A stretch of DNA of 64,000 nt, taken from assembly GCF_006716645.1 (NCBI RefSeq), contig NZ_VFPL01000001.1, forward strand, positions 434,001 through 498,000. The letters are read 5' to 3'. Below the pieces are notes generated by a model, which was given only the letters and a program-made list of their open reading frames with translations, was not told the DNA's origin and made no database searches. The translations under genes and the position numbers were made by a program. This stretch comes from Arcticibacter tournemirensis (GTDB taxonomy: Bacteria; Bacteroidota; Bacteroidia; Sphingobacteriales; Sphingobacteriaceae). Positions 33,248 to 41,460 of this stretch are shown in pieces; position 1 is the stretch's first letter; every line of letters begins with the position of its first letter.

Positions 33248-33366
33248 AAAATCAATCGGTTTTACGCGTTCAATTAATACATTATATTCTTTTAACCTCA
33301 ATTATCTCTGACTGTTAACAAACCAAAATAGTAGGTCGACGTTATTGCTTTAATAATAATAAGATT

Positions 33367-34131
33367 ATGCCCAACAAGTATTTCAAGCCGCACGAATCAT
33401 TCGACCTTAACTCACACAAGTACGATGTTGGTATATTGACAGGATTAAAAGATGGTTACGAAGACAATCTATTTATTAAAAAGGTACTTGAACTGCCGGA
33501 GCTTGAATACGAGTCGTATTATCTATACCACCTCGATTACTTTTTAAGCAAGGAGCCACAGGGTGAACAGGAGTTTTTTTCTTTTGTTTGGCAGATCGTT
33601 TTAAGGCGTATTAACTACCTCGAAATTAAAGACCCTTTTAATTCGAGCCATGCTTTGGATGTGGAGATAATAGAAAAACTTTTGCACTTTCAAAAATACC
33701 TACGTTCAATTGACCAGTGGGATACCCAAAGAACACTACCCGAAATTATTGCCGACCAGCAGGAGACGATCAGGAAACAACAAGAAGAAATTGCAGCTTT
33801 AAAGGATGAAGTCAAAGCCGCAAAGAAATTAGAAACCCAGGAGTTTATCAATATTGCAGACGGTTACCTATTAACTTTTTTAGATATATGCCTGCAAATC
33901 CAGGATGATACCTTATTGCCTGATGGCAAAAAAGAATTGGTTTTATCACAAACACAAATTGTGTGGTGCAAGATGATCGCTAAGTATTTCAGGGAGGGCG
34001 GTAACGAGATAAGCCTCGAAACCATACGTCGGTATTTCCCCGCAGACAGGAAAAATCCCGGTAGCAAGTATGCTAAAATTCCACCACAGTTAAAGCTGTT
34101 CCAACTGAAACCCGCTAAAAAGCGCAGTTGA
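33367..34131 (+). CDS. Element-encoded protein with coiled coil, possibly RteC-like
   Basis: A 254-residue soluble protein. Residues 1-80 (KYFKPHE, EDNLFIKKVLELPELEYES, FFSFVWQIVLR) recur in the chimeric ORF at 9201. Residues ~128-158 form a coiled coil (IIADQQETIRKQQEEIAAL), and the end (SLETIRRYFPADRKNPGSKY) recalls the C-terminal pattern of RteC, the excision regulator of Bacteroides conjugative transposons; this likeness is weak. It opens the mobilisation part of the element, 163 bases before the first excisionase-like gene. A regulator of excision or transfer is the best guess. Confidence 0.6.
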   Translation: MPNKYFKPHESFDLNSHKYDVGILTGLKDGYEDNLFIKKVLELPELEYESYYLYHLDYFLSKEPQGEQEFFSFVWQIVLRRINYLEIKDPFNSSHALDVEIIEKLLHFQKYLRSIDQWDTQRTLPEIIADQQETIRKQQEEIAALKDEVKAAKKLETQEFINIADGYLLTFLDICLQIQDDTLLPDGKKELVLSQTQIVWCKMIAKYFREGGNEISLETIRRYFPADRKNPGSKYAKIPPQLKLFQLKPAKKRS

Positions 34132-34294
34132 AACTCATACAACTTAACTATACTTACCGCTACTTCCTCTAACTCCTAACAGGCTATATTTCAATACCCT
34201 ACAAGCTTGCTTTAAGTTGCCAAAAACACCTTCAATTTAACCACGCAAATCTGCATGGTCACGCACGCGCTGTTTTTCTCTTTTCATTTGCTGC

Positions 34295-34582
34295 ATGGAG
34301 ATAATAAACCAAGAAGCCCTAAGCCGGTGTGTCAGGGATGCAGTAAGGGCAGAATTACAAGAGCATTTTAACGCAGGTAGAAACCCGCCACAGGATGAAC
34401 GGCTATTATCCAAACAAGAACTGTCCGAGGAGTTAAGCGTGTCATTAGTCACGCTTACCGACTGGATGAAAAAGGGGCTACCCTATTTGCGCCTGCATAA
34501 GCGGGTGTATTTTAAAAAGAGCGAGGTGCTCAAAATCATGCAACAAAAAACTAAAGATCAAGGAGGAAAAGATGAACGTTGA
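34295..34582 (+). CDS. Excisionase-like helix-turn-helix protein 1
   Basis: A 95-residue protein with a MerR/HTH_17-type winged helix in its second half (LLSKQELSEELSVSLVTLTDWMKKGLPYLRLHKRVYFKKSEVLK) and a helical N-terminus with an acidic-basic dimer-like stretch. Such small proteins serve as recombination directionality factors or as regulators of mobile elements. It overlaps the next HTH gene by 11 bases. Confidence 0.8.
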   Translation: MEIINQEALSRCVRDAVRAELQEHFNAGRNPPQDERLLSKQELSEELSVSLVTLTDWMKKGLPYLRLHKRVYFKKSEVLKIMQQKTKDQGGKDER

Positions 34583-34835
34583 ATTAATCACATGGGAAGA
34601 TTTGAAGCGGTTTAAAAATGAAATGTTGACCGAAATTAAAAGCTTGTTAAAGCCCGGTCAGGGTCAAAGTAAACAATGGTTGAAAAGCTACGAAGTCAGG
34701 AAGCTGTTAAATATTTCGCCTGGCACTTTACAGAATTTAAGGGTTAATGGAACGCTACGTTATACCAAAATCGGCGGGCTGCTATATTACAAAAAAGAAG
34801 ACATTGAAAAGCTTTTAGAAGGCGAGGACAAATAA
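34572..34835 (+). CDS. Excisionase-like helix-turn-helix protein 2
   Basis: An 87-residue protein with the same domain type: WLKSYEVRKLLNISPGTLQN then LRVNGTLRYTKIGGLLYYKK, the recognition helix and wing of HTH_17 excisionases. It is preceded by a Shine-Dalgarno-like AGGAGG inside the previous gene (34560-34565). Paired excisionase-like genes ahead of mob genes are a standard feature of Bacteroidota elements. Confidence 0.82.
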   Translation: MNVELITWEDLKRFKNEMLTEIKSLLKPGQGQSKQWLKSYEVRKLLNISPGTLQNLRVNGTLRYTKIGGLLYYKKEDIEKLLEGEDK

Positions 34836-35025
34836 GGTTCTGCCAGCAGAACCCAAAGCAAATCTTTGGACGAACAGCGGCGCAGCGTACCGCTCGCGGT
34901 ATAGCTGCATAGCTGTATATCCGGCCAAAGGCCGTTAACGAAAATCATTTGCCGATAAGAAGCAAGTTTGTGTTTTTGTTCCACAAAAACTCCCCCAAGC
35001 CTTCGGCAAGGGGGCAAACTTGCTT
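34836..35025. other. Strongly structured intergenic block, candidate oriT
   Basis: Between the HTH gene and mobC lie several inverted repeats: GGTTCTGC/GCAGAACC (34836-34853); a stem built from GCAGC and GCTGC around GTACCGC and its partner near 34870-34905; GGCC/GGCC near 34923; and a nested set 34960-35025 where AAGCAAGTTTG pairs with CAAACTTGCTT (35015-35025), enclosing GTTTTTGT/ACAAAAAC (34972-34990) and CCCCCAAGCC/GGCAAGGGGG (34992-35014). A block of hairpins directly before MobC and relaxase genes is where transfer origins lie. Attenuation or a structured RNA is an alternative. Confidence 0.5.
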
Positions 35026-35092
35026 TTTGCGCCCGTTGGTTGCAAAAAGGAAAAAAGACAGAAAAGGGATTGGGTAAGACAGATTGTAGGGT

Positions 35093-35482
35093 ATGGAAAC
35101 AGGATTGAAAGATACGGTTGGGATAGTACCAAGTAAACCGAAACATAAAGGCGGCAGGCCGAAAATAGCTATCAAACGGGAGGCTTTTATCAGGGTTAGG
35201 TTAACCGCCACGGAGCATTTTGTTATAGCCGGTAGAGCCAAAGAAGCAGGTATGAAAATCAGCGATTGGTTCAGGTCGGCAGCTAAAGCCGCGAGAGTTG
35301 TAGCTCGGTTAAATCCCGAAGATATGCAGATCATGCGGATGCTTACAGGGATGGCTAACAACCTCAACCAGCTAACAAAGTTAGCGCATAAAGATGGCTT
35401 GTTATCGGTAGCCCGTAAGTGTGATGGATTGCTAACCGAGATAGATCAGGCACTAAAATATTTCAATAGCGATGATAGGTAA
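35093..35482 (+). CDS. mobC: MobC-like relaxosome accessory protein
   Basis: A 129-residue DNA-binding protein with a ribbon-helix-helix-like start (GGRPKIAIKREAFIRVRLTATEHF) and the MobC hallmark MLTGMANNLNQLTKLAHKDG. Such proteins bind oriT and help the relaxase to open it. It overlaps the relaxase gene by 11 bases and follows the hairpin-rich block. Confidence 0.85.
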   Translation: METGLKDTVGIVPSKPKHKGGRPKIAIKREAFIRVRLTATEHFVIAGRAKEAGMKISDWFRSAAKAARVVARLNPEDMQIMRMLTGMANNLNQLTKLAHKDGLLSVARKCDGLLTEIDQALKYFNSDDR

Positions 35483-36431
35483 GGTTCCTAAACCCGGTAA
35501 AAGCTTTGGCGGCTGTATAGAATATAACGTGCTTAAAAAAGATGCCGTTACACTTTATGCGGATGGTGTTCGCATCGACAAGATTGCGCACACTATAAAC
35601 GATTTTAACATGCAGCGTAAAATGAACCCCGGCTTAGGTCAGGCGGTTGGTCACATTGCTTTGAGTTGGAGTCCAAACGACAAGGATAAGTTGAACGATG
35701 AGAAAATGGTGGAGATCGCTAAAGAGTATTTGCAGAAAATGAAAATACAGGACACCCAGGTATTAATGGTAAGGCATAAGGACAAAGAGCATCCCCACCT
35801 GCACATCGTTTACAACCGGGTAAACAATCAGGGTAAAACCATATCCGACAAGTTCCAGCATTACAACAACCTAAAGGTAAGCAAACAGCTCACTTTAAAA
35901 TACGGTATGTACATGGGTAAAGGTAAAGAACAGGTTAACCGCCCACAATTGAAAGGCATTGATAAGTTAAAGTACGAATTGCACGATACATTAAAAGCCG
36001 CCATCAAAAAAGTGGGCAGTATTATAGAACTGAAAAACGAACTGGCTAAACAAGGTATTGACACTTACTTTAAATTTAAGGGTGGTACAACCGAGATACA
36101 AGGTATTAGCTTCGGTAAGGGTAAATACAAATTCAAAGGTTCGGAGATTGACCGCAGTTTAAGTTACGGCAAAATAACCCAGGCGATACAGCAAAATGTA
36201 CAACAACGCCAGTCCGAACAGGTACAGCATAAACAGTTTGTTAGCGACCTGAAAGCTGCCACGCAATCGCAAATCCCAGCGTTCCCTCCGCAGCAAAAAA
36301 TGGGTGGCAAATCGCTACTCGACATATTGTTTGCACCGGACTATGTTGAGCCGGTGCCATACATACCCGACACCGACGAGCGCAAGAAAAAGCGCAAAAA
36401 GCCAAGTCAAAGCTATAATGTAAGCAGGTAA
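35472..36431 (+). CDS. Relaxase/mobilisation nuclease (MobA/VirD2-like)
   Basis: A 319-residue relaxase. The catalytic tyrosine is Y18 in GGCIEYNV and the HUH metal site is HPHLHIVYNR (H107, H109, H111). The enzyme nicks one strand at oriT and stays attached to the DNA during conjugative transfer. The C-terminal ~130 residues are basic and Gln-rich without a known helicase domain. No coupling protein or type IV secretion genes occur in the window, so the element is mobilisable rather than self-transmissible as far as visible. Confidence 0.9.
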   Translation: MIGKVPKPGKSFGGCIEYNVLKKDAVTLYADGVRIDKIAHTINDFNMQRKMNPGLGQAVGHIALSWSPNDKDKLNDEKMVEIAKEYLQKMKIQDTQVLMVRHKDKEHPHLHIVYNRVNNQGKTISDKFQHYNNLKVSKQLTLKYGMYMGKGKEQVNRPQLKGIDKLKYELHDTLKAAIKKVGSIIELKNELAKQGIDTYFKFKGGTTEIQGISFGKGKYKFKGSEIDRSLSYGKITQAIQQNVQQRQSEQVQHKQFVSDLKAATQSQIPAFPPQQKMGGKSLLDILFAPDYVEPVPYIPDTDERKKKRKKPSQSYNVSR

Positions 36432-36449
36432 TATTAATAATTTAAGACA

Positions 36450-37079
36450 ATGGAAAATCACGAAGAAAATAACATACAACAGGAGATCATTGATAGCCTG
36501 GCTAAAAAAATGACAGACCTCGAAAAAAGGCAGTCTAAAATTGACGAGCTTAATTTAACTGCCCTTCCATCAAAAATAGAGGATTTGGAAACAAAGATTG
36601 GTGAAACGGCAGAAATGAAAACTTTGGAAAACAGTAAACAACTGGAACGGTTCGGTGGTCAGTTAAACAGGTTTGATGCAAAACTGGATGCTATACCTAA
36701 AGCAATCCCCATCAAGCATGAGTTTGAACCCAAATCGCGGTTAGTGATTAAAACTGTGTTAGGGCTTATTCTTTGTATTTGTGTTTTACTTGCCATCGGG
36801 ATAAACCTGTATTTGGAGAACAATAAGCGAAGCGATGCAACCAATAAATATCTGTTACTACGTGGATTTTACCCTGATATAACCCGGCAGATCGATAGTG
36901 CTTACAATAATAATCCTGATAGCCTCATCAAAAAAGCACAGTCCAAGATTGATGAGCGGGAAACAGTGTCCCAGGCTGCAATTGAAGCAAAGCAAGCCGC
37001 CGAGGAGAGTAAAGCAGCTAATGATAAGTTGAGAAAGCTAAGAGGTAAATTTACCACCACGAGTAAACACAAAAAATAG
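36450..37079 (+). CDS. Coiled-coil protein with one membrane helix
   Basis: A 209-residue protein: charged coiled coil (residues ~5-75), one membrane helix (TVLGLILCICVLLAIGINLYL, ~105-125), then a Gln/Lys/Ala-rich coiled tail. It follows the relaxase by 18 bases. Such single-span proteins are frequent behind Bacteroidota relaxase genes; a membrane docking role for the relaxosome can be suspected, no family is recognised. Confidence 0.65.
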   Translation: MENHEENNIQQEIIDSLAKKMTDLEKRQSKIDELNLTALPSKIEDLETKIGETAEMKTLENSKQLERFGGQLNRFDAKLDAIPKAIPIKHEFEPKSRLVIKTVLGLILCICVLLAIGINLYLENNKRSDATNKYLLLRGFYPDITRQIDSAYNNNPDSLIKKAQSKIDERETVSQAAIEAKQAAEESKAANDKLRKLRGKFTTTSKHKK

Positions 37080-37174
37080 CTATCAATAGTTTGGTAGCGG
37101 TTGTATCATACCCGTGTACAGAAATACGCCTAAATTCGCTATTTTGAAAATACTTAATTCTTAAATACACAGCC

Positions 37175-37624
37175 ATGAATTTAGAACGGTATCAATATCT
37201 AAACAGCAATGACTACCACGATTACGAATTTTGGAGCGAGGGACCAAAAGGACGTATTCGCAAAATGGTTACGTTTTCGCGTATTCCGAATACCGACCCG
37301 GCTATATACAATTTGGCATTCGGTGACCTTAATTCCATTACTGGTGAGTTGGACGATACAGTTATCAGCAATAATGAGGATAGGCAGATCGTATTAGCTA
37401 CAGTCGCAAATACAATTGCAGAATTTTGCGACCGGCATGGTAACCATTACATTTATGCTAAGGGTAGCACGGCTTCCCGTACAAGGCTGTACCAAATGGG
37501 TATTACAAGTTTATGGGAAGAAATCAGCATGGATTTTGAAGTGTACGGGCTTAAAGATGATGACTGGAAAGAATTTGCGCCAAACAGTTTTAACTACGGT
37601 GGCTTTTTGGTAAAGCGTAAGTAA
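37175..37624 (+). CDS. DUF6934-like protein
   Basis: A 149-residue cytoplasmic protein resembling, from memory, the DUF6934 family: start NLERYQYLNSNDYHDYEFWSEGPKG, middle VANTIAEFCDRHGNHYIYAKG, then STASRTRLYQMGI and the end NYGGFLVKRK. The SxxRTRLY block looks like a conserved binding or active site. It is 35 bases before a 55-codon gene that may be its partner, an arrangement reminiscent of toxin-antitoxin pairs. Function unknown. Confidence 0.6.
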   Translation: MNLERYQYLNSNDYHDYEFWSEGPKGRIRKMVTFSRIPNTDPAIYNLAFGDLNSITGELDDTVISNNEDRQIVLATVANTIAEFCDRHGNHYIYAKGSTASRTRLYQMGITSLWEEISMDFEVYGLKDDDWKEFAPNSFNYGGFLVKRK

Positions 37625-37659
37625 TTGATTAAATTTGAATTATTAAAAGAAAGGGGGCA

Positions 37660-37827
37660 ATGATGTCAACGACAACAAACAACTTATCTATAAAAAAAGG
37701 CTTCGGCACTGGTACGGTTAGCGAACAGGTTAAAAGTCACGCCAACGATCCTTTTGTGATTAAAAAGGTAGAGGAAGCTACTAAGACTTTACAACGGGTT
37801 GGTTTACCAGGCACAAAAAAGAAATGA
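37660..37827 (+). CDS. Small 55-residue protein, partner of the DUF6934-like gene
   Basis: A short gene with a strong ribosome site (AAGGGGGC, 37651-37658) directly ahead of two successive ATG codons. The product is basic and polar, with the middle stretch KKGFGTGTVSEQVKSHAND and a helix FVIKKVEEATKTL. A terminator follows 20 bases after its stop, as expected for the end of a two-gene unit with the DUF6934-like gene. No family recognised. Confidence 0.6.
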   Translation: MMSTTTNNLSIKKGFGTGTVSEQVKSHANDPFVIKKVEEATKTLQRVGLPGTKKK

Positions 37828-37846
37828 GCACACCTAACAATAGATT

Positions 37847-37877
37847 AAAGGCTGGGTGTAAATCTGGCCTTTTTTGT
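37847..37877 (+). terminator. Rho-independent terminator after the 55-codon gene
   Basis: AAAGGC (37847-37852) pairs with GCCTTT (37867-37872) and runs into a T tract. It separates the DUF6934 unit from the convergent XRE regulator gene. Confidence 0.7.
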
Positions 37878-37886
37878 TTCGCGTAA

Positions 37887-38285
37887 CTATTTTTTATCCT
37901 TCAATAATTCCACTTTTTCCTTTTCACTGGCTAATAACCGCTCATAAAGCGATTTATTTTCTTCAAAAAGTTCAACAAGTTTTTCTATCGGATTGAAATT
38001 AAATTGGTGACCTACATTCGCCCCATGATTATTTGAGCCTTCATAATTGTTTTGAATGTTATATATCACGGCTTCATCGCTATAATTTTTAATAGCTTCA
38101 GCAGATACACCTAAAACGGCAGCTATTTTACTCAAAGCATCATCCTCTACCTCTGCACTTTGCTCAATCTTAGAAACAGCTTGTTGACTGATACCAAGCT
38201 CTAAAGCTAAAGCTTCCTGTTTCATGCCACGTAATTCGCGTATGCGGCTTATTTTTCTTCCGATGTGTAATGCTGTTTCTGCCAT
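37887..38285 (-). CDS. XRE-family helix-turn-helix regulator
   Basis: A 132-residue protein with a Cro/CI-type HTH at residues ~8-60 (ISRIRELRGMKQEALALELG then ISQQAVSKIEQ) and a coiled C-terminus (EKLVELFEENKSLYERLLAS) likely for oligomerisation. It is divergent from the HEPN-domain gene, with 118 bases between, the usual layout for a regulator of the adjacent module. ATG 38285 starts just before the HTH; longer versions would run through the shared promoter region. Confidence 0.85.
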   Translation of the reverse strand: MAETALHIGRKISRIRELRGMKQEALALELGISQQAVSKIEQSAEVEDDALSKIAAVLGVSAEAIKNYSDEAVIYNIQNNYEGSNNHGANVGHQFNFNPIEKLVELFEENKSLYERLLASEKEKVELLKDKK

Positions 38286-38403
38286 AGCCCAAAAGTAATG
38301 TGATAATTGTAAATGTACAAAACAACGGGCAGATTGTAAAACACAACCTGTTATGGTTCGGTACGCTACAAGCATACGCCAATTTTGATAAACAATCAAA
38401 ATT

Positions 38404-39309
38404 ATGGCTATGAACAGACAAAACTTAAATCTTACTACGCCCCAATATAACAAGCTTATTGAGGTCATTAATTCGCTCGTTACCAAGTACAACGTGGAAT
38501 ACATCTATTGCTTCGGCTGTTTAAATGAAGTTAGATCAGCGGCCAGTTGTTTTATAGAAGATGTTACAATAGCTGATACCCACTATTTTTTATTGATGCT
38601 CACTACAGATATTACACGCATTGAACATTCGGTGCAGGATCATGTAACTGGTGCATTTCCAGAAATGAACATTACCATACTTGTTCATGCCATTGAAACG
38701 GTGACTAATGAAATAAAGCAGGGTAATCGTTTTTTTAATGCGGTTTGCCGGGATGGTTTGCAGATGTATTCTTTTAACGGCCTACGTTTGAATACAGATT
38801 TCCCAAATCTAAATCCATCTACTACATTAAGCAGGGCACAAAAACATTACGAACACAGGGAAGGTATGGCTTTAGGTTTCCTACAATCGGCCAGCACCTG
38901 CTTAGAACACGGCTATTACAACAATTGCGTATTCCAGTTGCACCAAGCCATCGAGCAAGCCTGTATTATGGTTATCCGTATCTATATGGGCTACCGTTCT
39001 GATATGCACAACCTTGCCCGGCTGATCAATTTATGCAGGTGCTTTTCGGATGAACCGTTTGAACTATTTCCCAGGAAGACAGCAGAAGAAAAACGGCAAT
39101 TTCAGATACTGATACGAAGCTATTCGGAAACCCGATATAAAGATGAATATCAAATTGATAGTGCCGATGCTGATAAACTATTTACTCAGGTAGTAGAATT
39201 TCTTAACCTAATCAAAATACTCTGTAATAACAGGTTAGAGCAATATCGTAACGAAGTGCCAACAGTTATCAGTTTATTAGAAAATCATCCTGCCGAACCG
39301 GTATCGTAA
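38404..39309 (+). CDS. HEPN-domain protein with degenerate nucleotidyltransferase-like N-terminus
   Basis: A 301-residue protein. The C-terminal ~150 residues look like an HEPN domain of the kind found with MNT nucleotidyltransferases: helices AQKHYEHREGMALGFLQSAS, YNNCVFQLHQAIEQACIMVI and a final RSYSETRYKDEYQ. The N-terminal part (EYIYCFGCLNEVRSAASC) has the position of an MNT domain but not the G-S-x10-D-x-D motif, so it is probably inactive. HEPN proteins act in RNA cleavage or in binding. It starts a plus-strand set with the SWIM protein (16 bases later) and is divergent from an XRE regulator. Confidence 0.65.
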   Translation: MAMNRQNLNLTTPQYNKLIEVINSLVTKYNVEYIYCFGCLNEVRSAASCFIEDVTIADTHYFLLMLTTDITRIEHSVQDHVTGAFPEMNITILVHAIETVTNEIKQGNRFFNAVCRDGLQMYSFNGLRLNTDFPNLNPSTTLSRAQKHYEHREGMALGFLQSASTCLEHGYYNNCVFQLHQAIEQACIMVIRIYMGYRSDMHNLARLINLCRCFSDEPFELFPRKTAEEKRQFQILIRSYSETRYKDEYQIDSADADKLFTQVVEFLNLIKILCNNRLEQYRNEVPTVISLLENHPAEPVS

Positions 39310-39324
39310 AAACGCAAAAGCATC

Positions 39325-40641
39325 ATGAAAAAAAATATAAGACCGGGCATCATTTTGCCAAAGGACACTTTTTTCTATACCATTTCATTGGAAAGCAGGC
39401 AGGGTTTAACACGGGAAATGCTTGAACTGCACTATCCGGTACCAAAGGGGCGCAAAGTTTACATGGGTAATCATGTAGAGTATAAGGGTTTCAAAAATGC
39501 GCTAATATCTGTAGAAGCCAAGTTATCCGATGGTTCTGAAAATATATTATACCTGCATGTCGGGTTAACGGAATTAGATATAGCCTGTACGTGTGGTATG
39601 CCGGGTGAGAAGCTTTGTTTTCATGGCTTTATGACTTTGCACAATCTCGCATGGTTCCGACGATTAGAGCTGGAAGATTATTATTGGCCGGGGATAGTTG
39701 ATGATGATAAAATAAAAGATAAGTTCCTTACAACGGAGGTAACCAAAAATTGGATAAAAATCACCCCTAAAGAAAAGTATGGTAACATCTTTAAATCCAA
39801 TATCGGTTTTGCGGAGCGGGAGCGGTTTTCGCTAACAACACCCGCTAAAACGTTAGCTTTTCCCCACGGAGGACAAGAGGCCATCGCTTATTGTATTGCC
39901 TACAATTTAGGTGAGCACCATGTGCATCTGCCCATCTTGATGGCATGTTTAGGGATTACGAGCAAGCAGGGCAACGATATTGTAAGCTTTAAACAATTCA
40001 ACCATCAAAAGAAGCTGATACCAAACGTTTCTTATACGGCCAATCAGCAAATGCTTAATACTATAAGCCTGCAACAGCACGATATTGCAAAACGGCAATA
40101 CGGTATGGCCGGTGAGGAGAAAAAACAAGAATCGCAAAGCCTAAAACAAGCAATGCTCACCTTGTGGGAGCAGGCCATTCCATTGCTTTTAAAGGAAAGA
40201 TATATCTATAGATATTATACTTACTGGCTAAGGTATTTGAGGAGCAAGCCACGGAAATCGGATATGCGAGATTGTAAATACAGTTTGGAAAGACCTGTAT
40301 TAAGTTTTCAATTGAAAATGTATCAAGATCATTTCGCTTTAGAAGCCATAGTGACGGTAAATGGTAACCCGTTACAATTTAAGAACAAACCACCACTTTT
40401 TGTATTTGATAAGGCTACCGATTTGATTTACTTGATGGCTTCGGTTCAGGATGATGATTTATTGCGCTGGATGTTATTACACAATAATCGGTTGACCATT
40501 CTTAAACAACATTTCAGGGAATTTCAGGATACCTTTTTCGCCGAATTGAGTACTTTTTATCTGGTACATTTCATTGACCCAAATAGCAAAAAGATTGAGC
40601 CATACGATTACAACAACATTACAAATTATCTATCAATGTGA
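39325..40641 (+). CDS. SWIM zinc-finger-like protein
   Basis: A 438-residue cytoplasmic protein with a SWIM-type finger near residue 90: C88-T-C90, C98-F-H100 (LDIACTCGMPGEKLCFHGF), fitting the C-x-C-x(n)-C-x-H pattern seen in DNA- or protein-binding factors. The remaining ~330 residues are unrecognised. It lies 16 bases after the HEPN gene and six before a small gene, so the three form a unit. Role unknown; partnership with the HEPN protein is inferred from spacing. Confidence 0.6.
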   Translation: MKKNIRPGIILPKDTFFYTISLESRQGLTREMLELHYPVPKGRKVYMGNHVEYKGFKNALISVEAKLSDGSENILYLHVGLTELDIACTCGMPGEKLCFHGFMTLHNLAWFRRLELEDYYWPGIVDDDKIKDKFLTTEVTKNWIKITPKEKYGNIFKSNIGFAERERFSLTTPAKTLAFPHGGQEAIAYCIAYNLGEHHVHLPILMACLGITSKQGNDIVSFKQFNHQKKLIPNVSYTANQQMLNTISLQQHDIAKRQYGMAGEEKKQESQSLKQAMLTLWEQAIPLLLKERYIYRYYTYWLRYLRSKPRKSDMRDCKYSLERPVLSFQLKMYQDHFALEAIVTVNGNPLQFKNKPPLFVFDKATDLIYLMASVQDDDLLRWMLLHNNRLTILKQHFREFQDTFFAELSTFYLVHFIDPNSKKIEPYDYNNITNYLSM

Positions 40642-40647
40642 TTTGTC

Positions 40648-40929
40648 ATGGAAAAGGAAGAATTTAAAGAGCTATCACCTAAAGAAATAAAGGACTTGCA
40701 ATATGGGTTAAGGCACTTATTTGTAAACTACCCTTATGATGAACTAAAAAAGATAATTTGGGAGCTATACCGCGGTTGGGTTTACAATTCAGCGGAATCG
40801 GTCACAGGCGAAGAAATTACTAACATGTTATTGTTTTATGAAGGGTTCAATTTATTTCTGGACGACCTTTATGAATATTGCGAGTATCTAAACAGGACAG
40901 TGCTAAAAAAGGACGATGAAGATAAATAG
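40648..40929 (+). CDS. Small acidic protein downstream of SWIM gene
   Basis: A 93-residue, strongly acidic helical protein (KEEFKELSPKEIKDLQYGL; LFLDDLYEYCEYLNR). Six bases follow the SWIM gene, so it is the third gene of that unit. Acidic small proteins of this type can be antitoxin- or DNA-mimic-like, which is only a suggestion. No family recognised. Confidence 0.6.
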   Translation: MEKEEFKELSPKEIKDLQYGLRHLFVNYPYDELKKIIWELYRGWVYNSAESVTGEEITNMLLFYEGFNLFLDDLYEYCEYLNRTVLKKDDEDK

Positions 40930-41460
40930 GAAGCAAGTTGCATGAATAATGTCTACTGGCGTGTGCGGCAAGCACCTACGTGCCTACGGCGCCAGCCTCT
41001 CCGCCTATACAGGAGTGAAGTTCGTTCCTCACAACACACCTGTTTTTCTCTCCTGTTGAAAAGAAAATCCCAATTTCACCGCGTAGGCAAAGTTACCGAC
41101 CGCCGGATTAAAAGTAAAGGCTATACAAGCGAAGCATTTGTGTTTTGTTTTTTAGCGGTGCTTCGGCCTTGACATTTAATCCGGCTCGCGCTTTTGGTGC
41201 CTAAGCGTTGAAAATGGGATGGTATGTGAATAGACAACAATAGGCAAATTACACATTATCCGCGCAGATTTTACATATAATTAGAAATTTGCTTTTCTTG
41301 CCTTTTAATCCTTATCTTTATAACGGTATCTACAGATGCCAGCCGCCCACTGTTGCGAAGCTGTATCAGCACTGTATCTAAAGTTATTGGAAACTTTTTT
41401 CTCACATGTGAGGAATGGTTTGTGGGCGACATTTTTTCTTGTGAGGTTAAAAGCAAATCC
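40930..41460. other. Intergenic stretch with a nested hairpin (41103-41184)
   Basis: No convincing gene is seen here. A long stem is built of three nested perfect arms: CCGGATTAAA (41103-41112) with TTTAATCCGG (41175-41184), AAGGC (41117-41121) with GCCTT (41166-41170), and CGAAGCA (41130-41136) with TGCTTCG (41159-41165). The loop holds a T-rich segment TTTGTGTTTTGTTTTTTAGC resembling the one in the structured block at 34.97 kb. A terminator, a structured RNA or an element-specific DNA site are all possible. Confidence 0.5.

Noticed and set aside
40942-41172. 76-codon reading frame after the small acidic gene
   Set aside because: It runs through the nested hairpin, has odd composition (many Arg, Cys, Ser) and no partner or motif.
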